Shown one piece after another: positions 1 through 7,974 of a stretch of 23,551 nucleotides of DNA. The notes under the pieces were generated by a model. That model saw nothing but the letters and a program-made list of their open reading frames with translations. It was not told where the DNA came from and ran no database searches. Source of the stretch: Sphingopyxis sp. (lineage in GTDB: Bacteria; Pseudomonadota; Alphaproteobacteria; Sphingomonadales; Sphingomonadaceae). The stretch lies in the NCBI RefSeq assembly GCF_016704835.1, contig NZ_JADIZJ010000014.1, forward strand, positions 1 through 23,551, read 5' to 3'. A program made the position numbers and the translations under genes. How positions within the stretch are numbered: the stretch's first letter is position 1; each line of letters opens with the position of its first letter.

Positions 1-585
1 CTCTTCGCTGTCGAACGGGTTATAAACAAGGACGAAGGTATTGCCCGGCATTGGCGCCGGCATCGAAGCCGATCGACGGACCGGTCGGTAGGCGGGCAGT
101 TCGCCCTCAATCTTGTGGTGCAGCGTCCGTTTAGCAGCGTACGCCGAGTACCAGCGCGCCGCCCGCTTCGCGGCCGACGTTATAGGCGTTGGGCTCGCCC
201 TGTTTCGAGAATATCCTCGATCAGACCTGCCAGCCCTTGCGCACCTTGCCAAACACACCTCGGCTGCGCCGATCAGGTCGTCCTGCTTGTAAGTGGCGGT
301 ATCCTCGGTGATGACGGTGGTTGTCGTCATGTCGCTGGGGTCGCGGTGCCATCGGCGGGAGCCGCGCTTGTCTGCTGGTCACCGGTGGCCAGGTCGCTGT
401 CGTAGTTGATGACTTCGTCGGTGGAATTGCTCGATACCGGCGGGGGCGAGGCGGGAGGGTTGTCGAGATCGGAATCGATCGTCGTGTTCGGATCGATCTC
501 GCGCATCTGCGCCGCAGCGGGAACCGCGGCGCAAGGCCAAGCGAGGCCATTGCCGCCAGGCAAAGCTGGTGAATGTTTTTCGCAT
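1..585 (-). CDS. DUF1134 family exported protein, 3' end outside window, frameshifted
   Basis: An exported protein of unknown function. The N-terminus (MRKTFTSFA, then Ala-rich, ending AAVPAAAQ) is a Sec signal peptide. It is followed by an acidic, Ser/Pro-rich linker (REIDPNTTIDSDLDNPP, then STDEVINYDSD) and a conserved core that reads, across frames, as DDLIGAAEGVFGKG, GEPNAY, VGREAGGALVVG, LHHKIEGELPAYRP and NTFVLVYNPFDSEE. That order matches the DUF1134 family as I recall it. At least four frameshifts are needed: two inside the signal peptide, one near the GVFGKG motif and one near position 70. The start is ATG 583-585. The gene runs off the left edge. No function is known to me, and identification rests on motif recall. 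Confidence 0.72.
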
Positions 586-829
586 GTCTGACCCCAAAAG
601 TTCGAACGGCGCGTGCGCGCCGAAACCACCGTTAATCATGACTCGGTTTGCGCGGCGGCAATGAACCGGCGATGACCCGGGGTCGAATTTGCGCCGGACC
701 AGATCGATTGCGCGACAAAATGCCGGGTTGCTGCGAAATCTAGCGCAATCTTAGGCGTTGCGGGGCGCAGGAAGTGCATGGCCTTAACGACCCGCCTAGG
801 CCAGCTGTCGTTAGCGCGACAGGCCATGC
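586..829. other. Intergenic region between DUF1134 gene and tRNA-Ser
   Basis: It must carry the promoters of the leftward DUF1134 gene and the rightward tRNA. I see no convincing gene and no clear promoter hexamers. Confidence 0.4.
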
Positions 830-921
830 GGAGACGTGGGTGAGTGGCTGAAACCAACGGTTTGCTAAACCGTCGTGCTGTGAATGCGGCACCGAGGGTT
901 CGAATCCCTCCGTCTCCGCCA
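830..921 (+). tRNA. tRNA-Ser (anticodon GCU)
   Basis: A complete class II tRNA with a long variable arm. The acceptor stem GGAGACG (830-836) pairs with CGTCTCC (911-917), followed by discriminator G (918) and an encoded CCA (919-921). The anticodon arm is ACGGT-TTGCTAA-ACCGT, giving anticodon GCT, which reads AGC/AGU serine codons. The T arm has GGTTCGAATCC. The long variable arm and discriminator G fit serine. An integrase remnant follows downstream, the usual arrangement where an element has integrated into a tRNA 3' end. Confidence 0.95.
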
Positions 922-1056
922 ATTTTTCGTTCCGATACGTCCAGAGCCGCCCTGAGAAAAGCCAAGAATTTCTGCGGCTTACAGGGTGATTCGTGTTCCT
1001 GTGCATCCGCTGCGGTCCAGACCTGACAATTTGCAATTGTGGTGGGATTTGCGAAA

Positions 1057-1310
1057 AATGAGCATGGACAGACTTTCGGTCACCTCGGTAGATACGCTTG
1101 CCGTCCCGGTCGCTATGGCGACGGCGGCGAGCTTTACTCGTTGTTCAGCCCAGCGGCGCCAGAGCTGGATCTGCCGGGTCCAGCGCGACCGCCGCCGCGA
1201 CATCGGACTTGGCAGTGTCGTGGACGTGAACCTTGCCGAGGCCCGCGAGCGCGCGATACCCATCGCCTGATGGATATGGGCGTCGATCCGGTGCTTGAGC
1301 GACAGGCATC
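1057..1310 (+). pseudogene. Tyrosine-type integrase remnant (N-terminal arm-binding domain only)
   Basis: Pieces of a P4-type phage/island integrase N-terminal domain are spread over different frames. Frame one gives MSMDRLSVTSVDTLAVP. A second gives GRYGDGGELYSLFSP. The first frame returns with SWICRVQRDRRRDIGLGSV and VNLAEARERA, and the second with HRLMDMGVDPVLER. These follow the order of the DUF4102-type arm DNA-binding domain (short basic start, GRYGDGxGLYL, SWxLRVQRDGRRRDIGLGS, LAEAREA, GxDPxxER). The core-binding and catalytic domains (R-H-R-Y) are not seen downstream. It lies 135 bp after tRNA-Ser on the same strand, as expected for an island integrase. It cannot be active as written. 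Confidence 0.7.
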
Positions 1311-1547
1311 CGCGCTGTGCCCGACAGGGGCGACCTCCGCCCTCGATATCGCAGCGCGCCCGATCGAAGCGCGGCGACCCGGGCCGCCTGGCTGAGCCGG
1401 TCGGCATCGAGCATTTCGACAGTGCGCGAGCCAGGGATCGCGCGCGACGCATGCGTCTGCCAATGATCCTCGACATGATCCCGGAGACCCGGGACAGGGG
1501 ACAGTCGGGCTACCGAGCATGGCGGTCATCGCGCGTCCCGGTCCGGC
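1311..1547. other. Intergenic stretch after the integrase remnant
   Basis: No recognisable gene. Several overlapping Arg-rich frames are open here, as expected of GC-rich DNA, and none resembles the missing integrase catalytic domain. It probably represents decayed island DNA before the end of the BKACE operon. Confidence 0.35.
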
Positions 1548-2610
1548 TCAGGCGAATTCGCGGATCGGAACCGCGGGCTGCTTCGGCTCGCGGTTCGGCG
1601 CCATGCCGAAGCTGGGCGAGCGTTTCTTCGGTCGAATTATATTGCGTGCCGATCCGGTAGATCACGCGCGCTTCCTCGCCGCTGGCGACGTCGCGGGCAG
1701 CTCGTTCGAAATGCGAACCAGCTGCTCGATCTGCGCGATAGAGCCCATCTTGTTCCCGTGCGGGTCATAGATTGCATCCTCGATCCCGCAGCGACAATGC
1801 ATGCCGAGCGCAATCGCGATGGTATTGATCGGCAGCACATTGCCCATTACGCTTTCGAGCGTCACCGTCGAGCCGTCAGGGGCGCGGCGGATGAATTCCA
1901 TGAAGTTCGCCGGATTGGGCCCGTCGAACCCGCCGCCGATCCCGACCCAGGTCAGGTTGAGCGGTCCCTTGTAATGACCGCGGCGCACGAGGCGCTCGAC
2001 CGTTTCCATGTCAGGCATGCAGGTCAGCTGGAAATGCGGCTGGATGCCGCTGCCGGTCAGGGCGGAGATGCTCCTCGACCCATTCGGGTCCGGCGGGCAC
2101 GACCATCTCGCGATAGGCATGATAGAGCGCGGGATTGGCGAGCGTGGTCGGGCCATATTCCTCCTCGGTCATCAGATCCATGACGTTCATCTGCGTCGAG
2201 TTGACCGCGATCGTCACCTGCTCGGGCGCCGGCATCAGGTCAGCGAGCATGTGTCGGACCTCGTCCGAGAGCCACTTGGCCTCGGCGCCATCTTCTTCGC
2301 CTTCGGGCGCGAAGGAAATCGAACCGCCGACCTGGATGATCATCCCGGGCACTGCAGTGCGGATCTTGCCGATCACTTCGTTGAACATCGACAAGCGCTT
2401 CGAGCCATGGCCGGCGAGCCCGCGGCAATGCATGTGCAGCACCGTGGCGCCGGCACTATAGCAATCGACGGCCTTCTGAACCTGCTCCTCGATCGTCACC
2501 GGAATATCTTCCGGAAAATCCTCGGGCATCCATTCGGGACCATAGGGCGCGGCGGTGATCACCAGCTTGTCCTGGTTCTTGGGCAGAAGCGAATCGTCGA
2601 GGAACTGCAT
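1548..2610 (-). CDS. Beta-keto acid cleavage enzyme (BKACE/DUF849), frameshifted
   Basis: The BKACE family condenses a beta-keto acid with acetyl-CoA and splits it to acetoacetyl-CoA plus a new acid, as in 3-keto-5-aminohexanoate or dehydrocarnitine cleavage. It is a Zn-dependent TIM barrel. Visible features include KLVITAAPYGPEW at the first strand, the metal-binding HxH in TVLHMHCR (about residue 58), a long central helix region, and the C-terminal GIEDAIYDPHG plus SIAQIEQLVRISNEL segment typical of the family. Frame jumps occur near 2055, 1675 and 1590. After the last, the protein continues LAQLGMAPNREP to IREFA and TGA (1548-1550), giving about 350 residues, slightly long for the family. 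The start ATG is at 2608-2610. It is the last gene of the three-gene operon, 23 bp after the dioxygenase. The substrate cannot be read from sequence. Confidence 0.85.
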
Positions 2611-2633
2611 TGTGGGTCTCCTTCAGAAATGGG

Positions 2634-3482
2634 TCAGAACGGGCGGTCGCCGATGATACCGGCGCGCTCCATGCGGCGGACGGTCGGCGCATAGTCGGCA
2701 ACGGCATAATGCTGGGTCGAACGATTATCCCAGATCGCCACGCTGTTGGGCTGCCAGCGCCAGCGAACCTGATATTCGGGGATGGCGGCGCGGCCGACGA
2801 GATAGCTCAGCAACTGCGCTGCCCCGGGGGCGTAATCCTGGCCGAAGCGGACATTCTCGGCGGTGTGGAAGTTCGTGAAATGGGTGGTGAACCCGTTCAC
2901 AAACAGGATTTTCTCGCCCGTCTCGGGATGCGTCCGCACCACCGGGTGCTCGGCGTCGGGGAACCGCGCTTTCAGCGCGTGGCGTTGCTCCTCAGACATG
3001 CGCGCCCCGAAGCTCGCCTCGATCGAATGCCGCGCCTTGAGCGGAGCGATGACCGACTTCACATGGTCCGGCAGGTCGGCATAGGCCTTTGCCATGTTCG
3101 TCCACATCGTGTCGCCGCCGACCGGCGGGCAGGCGACACAGCGCAGCACGCAGCCCATTGGCGGCGCATCGCGCCAGGATGCGTCGCTATGCCAGCTATT
3201 CTCATAATAGTCGGGCGAGAAGTCTCGTCCTTGTAGATACGGACAAGCCCCGGATGATCGGGATCGCTGCCCGCCACCGGATGGTCCTCCAGCTCGCCGA
3301 AACATTCGGCGAACGCCACATGATCGGCCCGTTCGATCGCCTGATCGCGCAAGAACAGCACCTTATGTTCAAGCAGTGCGGCGCGGATCTCGGCGAAAAG
3401 ATCATCGTTGTGCGCCGCCTCGGCGAGATCGATTCCCGCCGATCTCGGCGCCGATATGCGTGGTGAGTTTCTCGATCTTCAT
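2634..3482 (-). CDS. TauD/TfdA-family 2-oxoglutarate-dependent dioxygenase, frameshifted
   Basis: A non-haem Fe(II)/2-oxoglutarate dioxygenase of the taurine/2,4-D dioxygenase type, about 282 residues, cytoplasmic. The N-terminus MKIEKLTTHIGAEIGG is followed in the next frame by the conserved KVLFLRDQ segment. The iron ligands are the HxD of ENSWHSDASW and the distal His of TQHYAVADY. The 2-oxoglutarate-binding Arg lies in the C-terminal RRMERAGIIGDRPF. GDTMWTNM is also typical. Frameshifts sit near 3435 and 3225. The start is ATG at 3480-3482, chosen because homology begins there. The stop is TGA at 2634-2636. It lies 11 bp after the oxidoreductase gene, so the two are probably co-transcribed. 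Family members hydroxylate sulfonates, aryloxyalkanoates, carnitine precursors and other acids. The substrate here is unknown. Confidence 0.88.
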
Positions 3483-3493
3483 GGCGCAATACC

Positions 3494-4469
3494 TCAGAGC
3501 AGGAAGATGGAGGAGCCGATGGTCTTGCCCGATTCGAGCGCGCGATGCGCGTCGACGCAATCTTCGAGCAGGTAGCGCTGGCCGATTTCGACCTTGATCC
3601 GACCGGCTGCGAGATGATCGAACCAGAGCGTGGAAAGCTCGGCGCGCTCGGCCGGATCTGCATAATAATCGGCGAAGCCCGGGCGCGTAAAATAGACCGA
3701 GCCCTGCATCATCAGCTGGAAAGCATCGATCGGCGGAAAGGGACCCGACGAAGTGCCGCTGCCGACGAGCACGCCGCGGCGCTTGAGCGATTTCAGCGAT
3801 CCTTCGAACGTGTCCTGCCGACACTGTCGAACACGGTGGTGACGCCTTCGCCGCCCGTCAGATCCTTGACCCGCGCGGCGACATCCTCGCGGCGGTAGAA
3901 GATGATCTCGTCACAGCCGAGCGAGCGCGCCTTTTCCGCCTTTCCTCGGTCGAGACGGTTCCGATGACGCGCAGGCCAAGCAGCTTCGCGAGCTGCACCG
4001 CAGCAATCCGACCCCGCCAGCGGCGGCGTGGAGGCAGGATCGTGTCGCCGGCCTTCATCCGCGGGTTGGTCTTCGCCAGCCAATAGGTCGCCGAGAGGCC
4101 GCGCATCGTCGATGCCGCGGCGTCCTCGAACGAAATCGCGTCGGGAAGCTTGAATAGGGGCGCCGCAGGCATCACCCGTTCGCTGCTATAGGCGCCGAGA
4201 GAGCTGCCATTATAGGCTACGCGATCACCGGGAGCGAAGCCCGTCACGCCTTCGCCGACCGCCTCAATCGTCCCGGCCCCTTCGACGCCGATTCCGGCAG
4301 GAAGTGGGGCCGGATAATAGCCCGAGCGGAAATAGGTGTCGGCAAAGTTGCAGCCGACCGCTGCGTGGCGAATACGGACTTCGCCGGGACCCGGATCGCC
4401 GACCGCGATCTCTTCGACCCGGAGCACGTCGGGTCCCCCAGCTTCGTAAAAACGAACCGCCTTTGCCAT
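3494..4469 (-). CDS. NADPH:quinone oxidoreductase / zinc-independent MDR-family reductase, frameshifted
   Basis: A member of the medium-chain dehydrogenase/reductase superfamily, quinone oxidoreductase branch, which reduces quinones or enoyl-type substrates with NADPH. The N-terminal GroES-like domain is intact in one frame: FYEAGGPDVLRVEEI, GPGEVRIRHAAVGCNFADTY, RSGYYPAPLP, GIGVEGAGTIEAVGEGV and APGDRVAY. The nucleotide-binding fold begins MKAGDTIL and then crosses frames through AVQLAKLLGLRVIGTV, GCDEIIFYRREDVAARVKDL and GEGVTTVFDSVG. The C-terminus is VGSGTSSGPFPPIDAF to IGSSIFLL. Frameshifts are near 4035, 3945 and 3815. There is no Zn-ligand Cys cluster, as expected for this branch. The start ATG at 4467-4469 has an AGGAGAGG ribosome site about 9 bases upstream. 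It is the first gene of the operon, divergent from the AraC-type regulator. Confidence 0.88.
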
Positions 4470-4577
4470 GGTTTTAACCTCTCCTTTTCTTGAAGCTATC
4501 CGATCCCGCGCTTGCGCTTTTCACATTTTGTGACATAAATTTTCCAATCGACGCCAACGGGCGCGGGTGGGAGAAGG

Positions 4578-5621
4578 ATGGTGGCGGAGCTCGTCCGCGT
4601 CGCGGCATTGACCGGCTATTTCACGCTGATGCGGAGCTTCGAGATCGATCCGCGTCCGCTGCTGCGCGAATGCGGCCTGTCGCCCGAGCTGCTTGAAAAC
4701 AGCGAGCAGCTGATTTCGGCGCGCTGCGATCCGGTTGCTCGAACGCAGCGCCGAAGTTTCGGAATGCGAAACATTGGGGCTGCGGATGGCCGAAGAAAGG
4801 TCGCTCGCAAATCTCGGGGCGACGAGCCTGCTCATCGCCCATCAGGCAACCCTGCGCGGCGTACTCGAGGCGCTTCAGGAATATCGCAACAGCATCAACT
4901 CGACCCTGGTGCTGCATTTCGAGGACATGGGGGGCGAGGTCATCTTGCGCGAGGATTTCTCGCTGAGCAGCCCCGAACCCAGCCGCCAGTCATCCGACTT
5001 GGTACTCGGCGTGCTGGCGCGGCTTTGCGCGAGCATCCTCGGCGAAAGCTGGACACCGCTGTCGGTCTGCTTCTCGCACGAGGCGCCGCCGCCTGCCGAA
5101 ATGCCCATCTTTCGAAGGTTGTTTCGCTGCAAGCCCGAGTTCAATTGCGAGTTTAACGGGCTGATCCTGCACGCCACCGATCTCGACCGCGCCAATTGCG
5201 CGCCGATGCCGACATGGCCAGCCACGCGCGCGAGTTGATCCAGTCGCTTATGAGCCCCGCGCTCCGCACGGCCGCTCAGGATGTCGAACAGGCGATCATG
5301 CTGTTGCTGCCGGCTGGCCGCGCTACGATCCAGAATTGCGCCGAATCGATGGGGCTGACCGTGCGCACCTTGCAGCGCATGCTCGATGCCGATCGCACAA
5401 GCTTCAGTGAGCTGCTCAGTCGGGCGCGCATGCAATTGTCTGCCCAATATCTTGCCAACCCCAGGACGCGGATCACCGAAGTTGCCGAACTGCTCGGCTA
5501 TGCTTCAATCGGTGCCTTCACCCGGTGGCACAGCGAGACGATCGGTGTCTCGCCTAGCAGATGGCGCCAGCGGCAGCTTGTCGACCGGGGCGTGGCCCCA
5601 ACCTGCCGGACCCATAGCTGA
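4578..5621 (+). CDS. AraC-family transcriptional regulator (Arabinose_bd-type N-domain), frameshifted
   Basis: A one-component regulator of about 346 residues. The N-terminal part (LTGYFTLMRSFEIDPRPLL, ECGLSPELLENSEQLI, then RMAEERSLANLGATSLLIAHQ, RGVLEALQEYRNSINS) follows the effector-binding domain found in OruR/ArgR-like AraC proteins. The C-terminus carries the double helix-turn-helix: ESMGLTVRTLQRMLDADRTS and ITEVAELLGYASIGAFTRWH, ending GVSPSRWRQ. Two frameshifts, near 4733 and 5205, split it into three frames. The ATG at 4578 sits directly on the GAGAAGG ribosome site, so the GTG at 4581 may be the true start. It is divergent from the qor-dioxygenase-BKACE operon with about 108 bp between them, so it is the likely activator of that operon. 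The inducer is unknown. Confidence 0.88.
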
Positions 5622-5756
5622 CTAAACTTCGAGTAATAATAGTGGGGTAGTATTTGAATTCATCAAACTGGATGCCACACGTCACCGCTGAACGGGACGC
5701 CTTGGCGCCGGTGCGGGAAGTCTGTTCGGGAGACTGGTGTTTTAGTGCGCGCGCGA
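5622..5756. other. Intergenic region after the AraC gene
   Basis: A somewhat AT-rich stretch begins just after the AraC stop codon. No gene, hairpin terminator or repeat stands out. It separates the catabolic module from the accessory block. Confidence 0.35.
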
Positions 5757-6086
5757 TTAGGCGCGCGAAAAGGTGACGAGACGGTCGTAGTCACCAGCAT
5801 CGGCGGCTTTGAGTGCAGCGATATACGCCTTTCGCGTCTCGGATGGATCGACCAGATTGACCCGGCCCCATATGAAGCGTGGCTGGCCGAGCTGAATAGC
5901 GAGCAAATCAGCTATCAGGCGCGAGAAACGCCCGTTGCCGTTCGGATAGGGACGAATAGCCACAACGCGGTGGATGAACCGCACCGCGATTTCGTCGGGC
6001 GGGAACGTGGCGTGCTCGACCCAATATTTGGCGTCGTCGATCACCTGATGCAGGTCGACCGCGAAAGAACACTTAAGTATGAGCAA
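5757..6086 (-). pseudogene. Fic-domain protein (mobile mystery protein B type), N-terminally truncated, catalytic His replaced
   Basis: The C-terminal half of a Fic protein: KYWVEHATFPPDEIAVRFIHRVV, then the Fic motif region AIRPYPNGNGRFSRLIADLL, then GQPRFIWGRVNL and KAYIAALKAADAGDY. Order and spacing match the family named mobile mystery protein B. The canonical motif is HPFx(D/N)GNGRxxR, whose His is the base needed for AMP transfer. Here the position is Arg (codon CGT, complement strand near 5950). The N-terminal half is missing, with an in-frame TAA shortly upstream. The only possible start is a TTG at 6084-6086. Partner mobile mystery protein A was not found. I judge it a decayed remnant, although a short non-AMPylating product is not excluded. 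Confidence 0.72.
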
Positions 6087-6289
6087 AAATCTGGAAGTTG
6101 CTTATAAATAGGTGAGCGAGTCTTGATGACAGCGCGGGCTGCCTCGGAAATGCGTTATGGCAGATGGTCGGGGGTAGCGCACTAGTGACCTGCGGATTTG
6201 ACCGCGGCGTCCGTCCGGTGAATGGTCGTGTCCGCGGCGGTGGTGTCGCTTTGTTCGGTAGCGAACTGACCGACAGCGCTCCTGAACCA

Positions 6290-6631
6290 GACGGTCCGAA
6301 ATTGGCGTGCAGGCTCTCGTCAGATCCATCGACAGCGGCATAGGCGGCCACGTCTGCTGCGGAGATAGCCTCCGGGCGTGCGGCCAGACCATCGAAAAAT
6401 AAAGGTACAAAAGTAGCGGGCTTGGTAGCCCTGGACTAGGGTTTCGGCCAGACCCGTGGGCGTGTGAAAGTCGAAGTGCCATGTCATCGGCGAGGCTTTG
6501 ATCTCGTCCCAGGGCTCGAGGCCGGGGATCGGTATGTCCAATATGGCCGCGCCAGCGATTTCCGCAGAATGGCGTCGCGCGTACCTCCGAGGTTTTTTCG
6601 TTGCGCTCACTGAGAATGAGATCTCAGTCAC
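6290..6631 (-). pseudogene. Alpha/beta-hydrolase fragment (epoxide hydrolase/haloalkane dehalogenase-like)
   Basis: A partial hydrolase. ILDIPIPGLEPWDEI, PMTWHFDFH, GLAETLVQGYQARYF and, after a frame jump near 6385, EAISAADVAAYAAVDG correspond in order to the cap-domain region of epoxide hydrolase-type proteins. The part before it, which should contain the oxyanion and nucleophile-elbow motifs, is absent: the frame opens with an unrelated basic stretch at 6631. The downstream acid/His part is not recognisable either. A non-functional remnant, probably left by rearrangement in this accessory block. Confidence 0.55.
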
Positions 6632-6673
6632 ATGCTTGGTCAGCTCGAGCCCGTGAGCAGTCGGCCGGTGTTC

Positions 6674-6844
6674 TTACCGACCCATCGCTTCCAGACAGAG
6701 GTTTTCAAGTTCAGCCGCATCGGTATCCTTGGCATCAATAATGTGCTGCAGGCGACCCGCTGCGCATCGCTCTAGAATGATCATCGACCAGGACATGGCA
6801 GGTCGCGCAGGAGCAGCATCCTCCGCCGTTAGCAATGTTGACAT
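6674..6844 (-). CDS. Small hypothetical protein, 56 residues
   Basis: An open frame from ATG (6842-6844) to TAA (6674). It has a hydrophobic stretch MSWSMIILERC and an acidic C-terminal helix-like segment (DTDAAELENLCLEAMG). I recognise no family. Its start codon overlaps the palindromic operator of the divergent tacA promoter, so the two could be co-regulated. No clear ribosome site is seen. It may be a chance frame. Confidence 0.3.
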   Translation of the reverse strand: MSTLLTAEDAAPARPAMSWSMIILERCAAGRLQHIIDAKDTDAAELENLCLEAMGR

Positions 6845-6880
6845 GTACGGCGTTTGACCGTACATCGGCAAATAAAGGAG
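6838..6880 (+). promoter_or_regulatory. tacAT promoter with palindromic operator and ribosome site
   Basis: A perfect -35 hexamer TTGACA (6838-6843), a 17-base spacer and a -10-like TACATC (6861-6866). An inverted repeat ATGTACGG-N7-CCGTACAT (6843-6865) fills the spacer and covers the -10, so a protein bound there would block RNA polymerase. AAGGAG (6875-6880) lies 7 bases before the antitoxin ATG. This is the layout of a self-repressed toxin-antitoxin promoter. The binding protein is inferred to be the neighbouring antitoxin. Confidence 0.7.
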
Positions 6881-6887
6881 ATCGGCC

Positions 6888-7195
6888 ATGTTTGCGCTGG
6901 AATCGGTTGCCTCGACGCCGGGCAAGATGGAGGCGCGAAGGAAGTGCGGATGCACCGCGCTGATGAAGAGCGTATCCGCGCGGCCGCCGCAGCGACCGGC
7001 CTTCAGGAGGCTGACTTTATCCGCCAGGCTGCCCTCATTCGTGCGCAGGAAGTCGAGCAGCGCATGAATCTTTCCATTCTACCGGTTGAGGCATTCGAGG
7101 CTTTCAGGGCTGCGATCAAGGCTCCGGGCAAGAAGGTGCCCGGTTTGGCGCGTGCGGCGAAGGCCACGAAGGATATCTTCAGGGATGCCGAATAA
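6888..7195 (+). CDS. TacA-type (DUF1778) ribbon-helix-helix antitoxin, frameshifted
   Basis: The antitoxin of a TacA/TacT pair, about 102 residues. The start MFALESVASTPGKMEARR comes from ATG 6888-6890 with AAGGAG upstream. One frameshift near 6938 leads into KEVRMHRADEERIRAAAA, ATGLQEADFIRQAALIRA and QEVEQRMNLSILPVEAFEAF. The first part is the ribbon-helix-helix DNA-binding segment. The C-terminal tail (LARAAKATKDIFRDAE) is of the sort that wraps round and neutralises the acetyltransferase toxin. It overlaps the toxin start by 11 bp, so translation is coupled. It should bind the palindrome at 6843-6865 and repress its own operon. Confidence 0.82.
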
Positions 7196-7726
7196 GTCGG
7201 CAGATCTGCCGACCATCACGATCGCCAAGTTCGAAAACGCGTTGCATGAGCGCAGCGCCTTTTCCTGCGGTTTCGCGCCCATAGACAACTTCCTGAAATC
7301 CTCATTGTCCGAGCAGATCAAGGACGGGATGGTGGCCGCGTGGATGGCGACGGCCGAAGGTCAGAACGCCGTGCTCGGCTTCTACACCCTCGGCGCGATG
7401 GCGGTCCGCGCGCAATTCGGTCCGAAGAAATGGCAGCGCGCCCGGGTTCCCGACATTCCGGTCATCTATATCCGGGCAGTTGCAGTGCGTCAGGATATGC
7501 AAGGCAGAATGCTGGGTACAGCACTGGTCGTAGACGCGATGAAACGCTGCCTCGGCATTGCGGAGCAGATGGCGCGGCAGCTATCGTTCTTGATGTGCTT
7601 GACGGCGAGCATTTCGACCGACGCTGGAACTTCTATGCTGAACTCGGATTTCAGCCGCTCGGTGATTCTGAGAACCCGAGAAGGGTCTATATTTCGATGG
7701 CCGATGTGAGAGCGACGCTCCAGTAA
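7185..7726 (+). CDS. TacT-type GNAT acetyltransferase toxin, frameshifted
   Basis: A GNAT-fold toxin of about 180 residues. Known TacT proteins acetylate the amino group of charged tRNA and so stop translation. Visible are FSCGFAPIDNFLKSSLSEQI near the start, a central LGFYTLGAMAV strand, PVIYIRAVAVRQDMQGRMLG (the acetyl-CoA pyrophosphate loop, RxxxQGxxxG) and, after a frameshift near 7575, VLDGEHFDRRWNFYAELGF. The Tyr in NFYAELGF is the usual catalytic residue position. The stop is TAA at 7724-7726. Written as is, the shift would remove the catalytic Tyr, so whether the toxin is active depends on resequencing. Confidence 0.85.
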
Positions 7727-7731
7727 GGTCG

Positions 7732-7824
7732 GTGATCATCGACGGCGAAATCGATGTGATGAAGATTGGCCGATCGATCTTCCTTCATTACGAAAGCTTC
7801 AAGCGGCTTTTTGAGCGCAGCTGA
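7732..7824 (+). pseudogene. Possible excisionase-like DNA-binding protein tail
   Basis: A 30-residue frame (VIIDGEIDVMKIGRS, IFLHYESFKRLFERS, then TGA) resembles the C-terminal half of excisionase/MerR-type helix-turn-helix proteins (xxDGEIxxxKIGRRxxxxxESLxRLIE). No upstream part exists in that frame, which runs into the toxin gene. It is a short match and weakly supported. It may mark a recombination junction. Confidence 0.3.
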
Positions 7825-7974
7825 GCGGCATGACTTTGGAGGCGGCACCGCAGCGGCGGCTTCGCGCCTAAACTTCGCCATCCCGGCTGCCGTATCGACG
7901 TCCCGAAAGCGGCTGTTCTCTAGGCTTTGCCGTGCTGGCGACTGATCGCGCCAGTTGCGCTCTTACAGACGACC

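Noticed and set aside
830..7830. A second copy of the tRNA-Ser 3' end as attachment site closing the island
   Set aside because: I found no repeat of the T-arm/acceptor 3' sequence by eye in the window, so no island end can be set.
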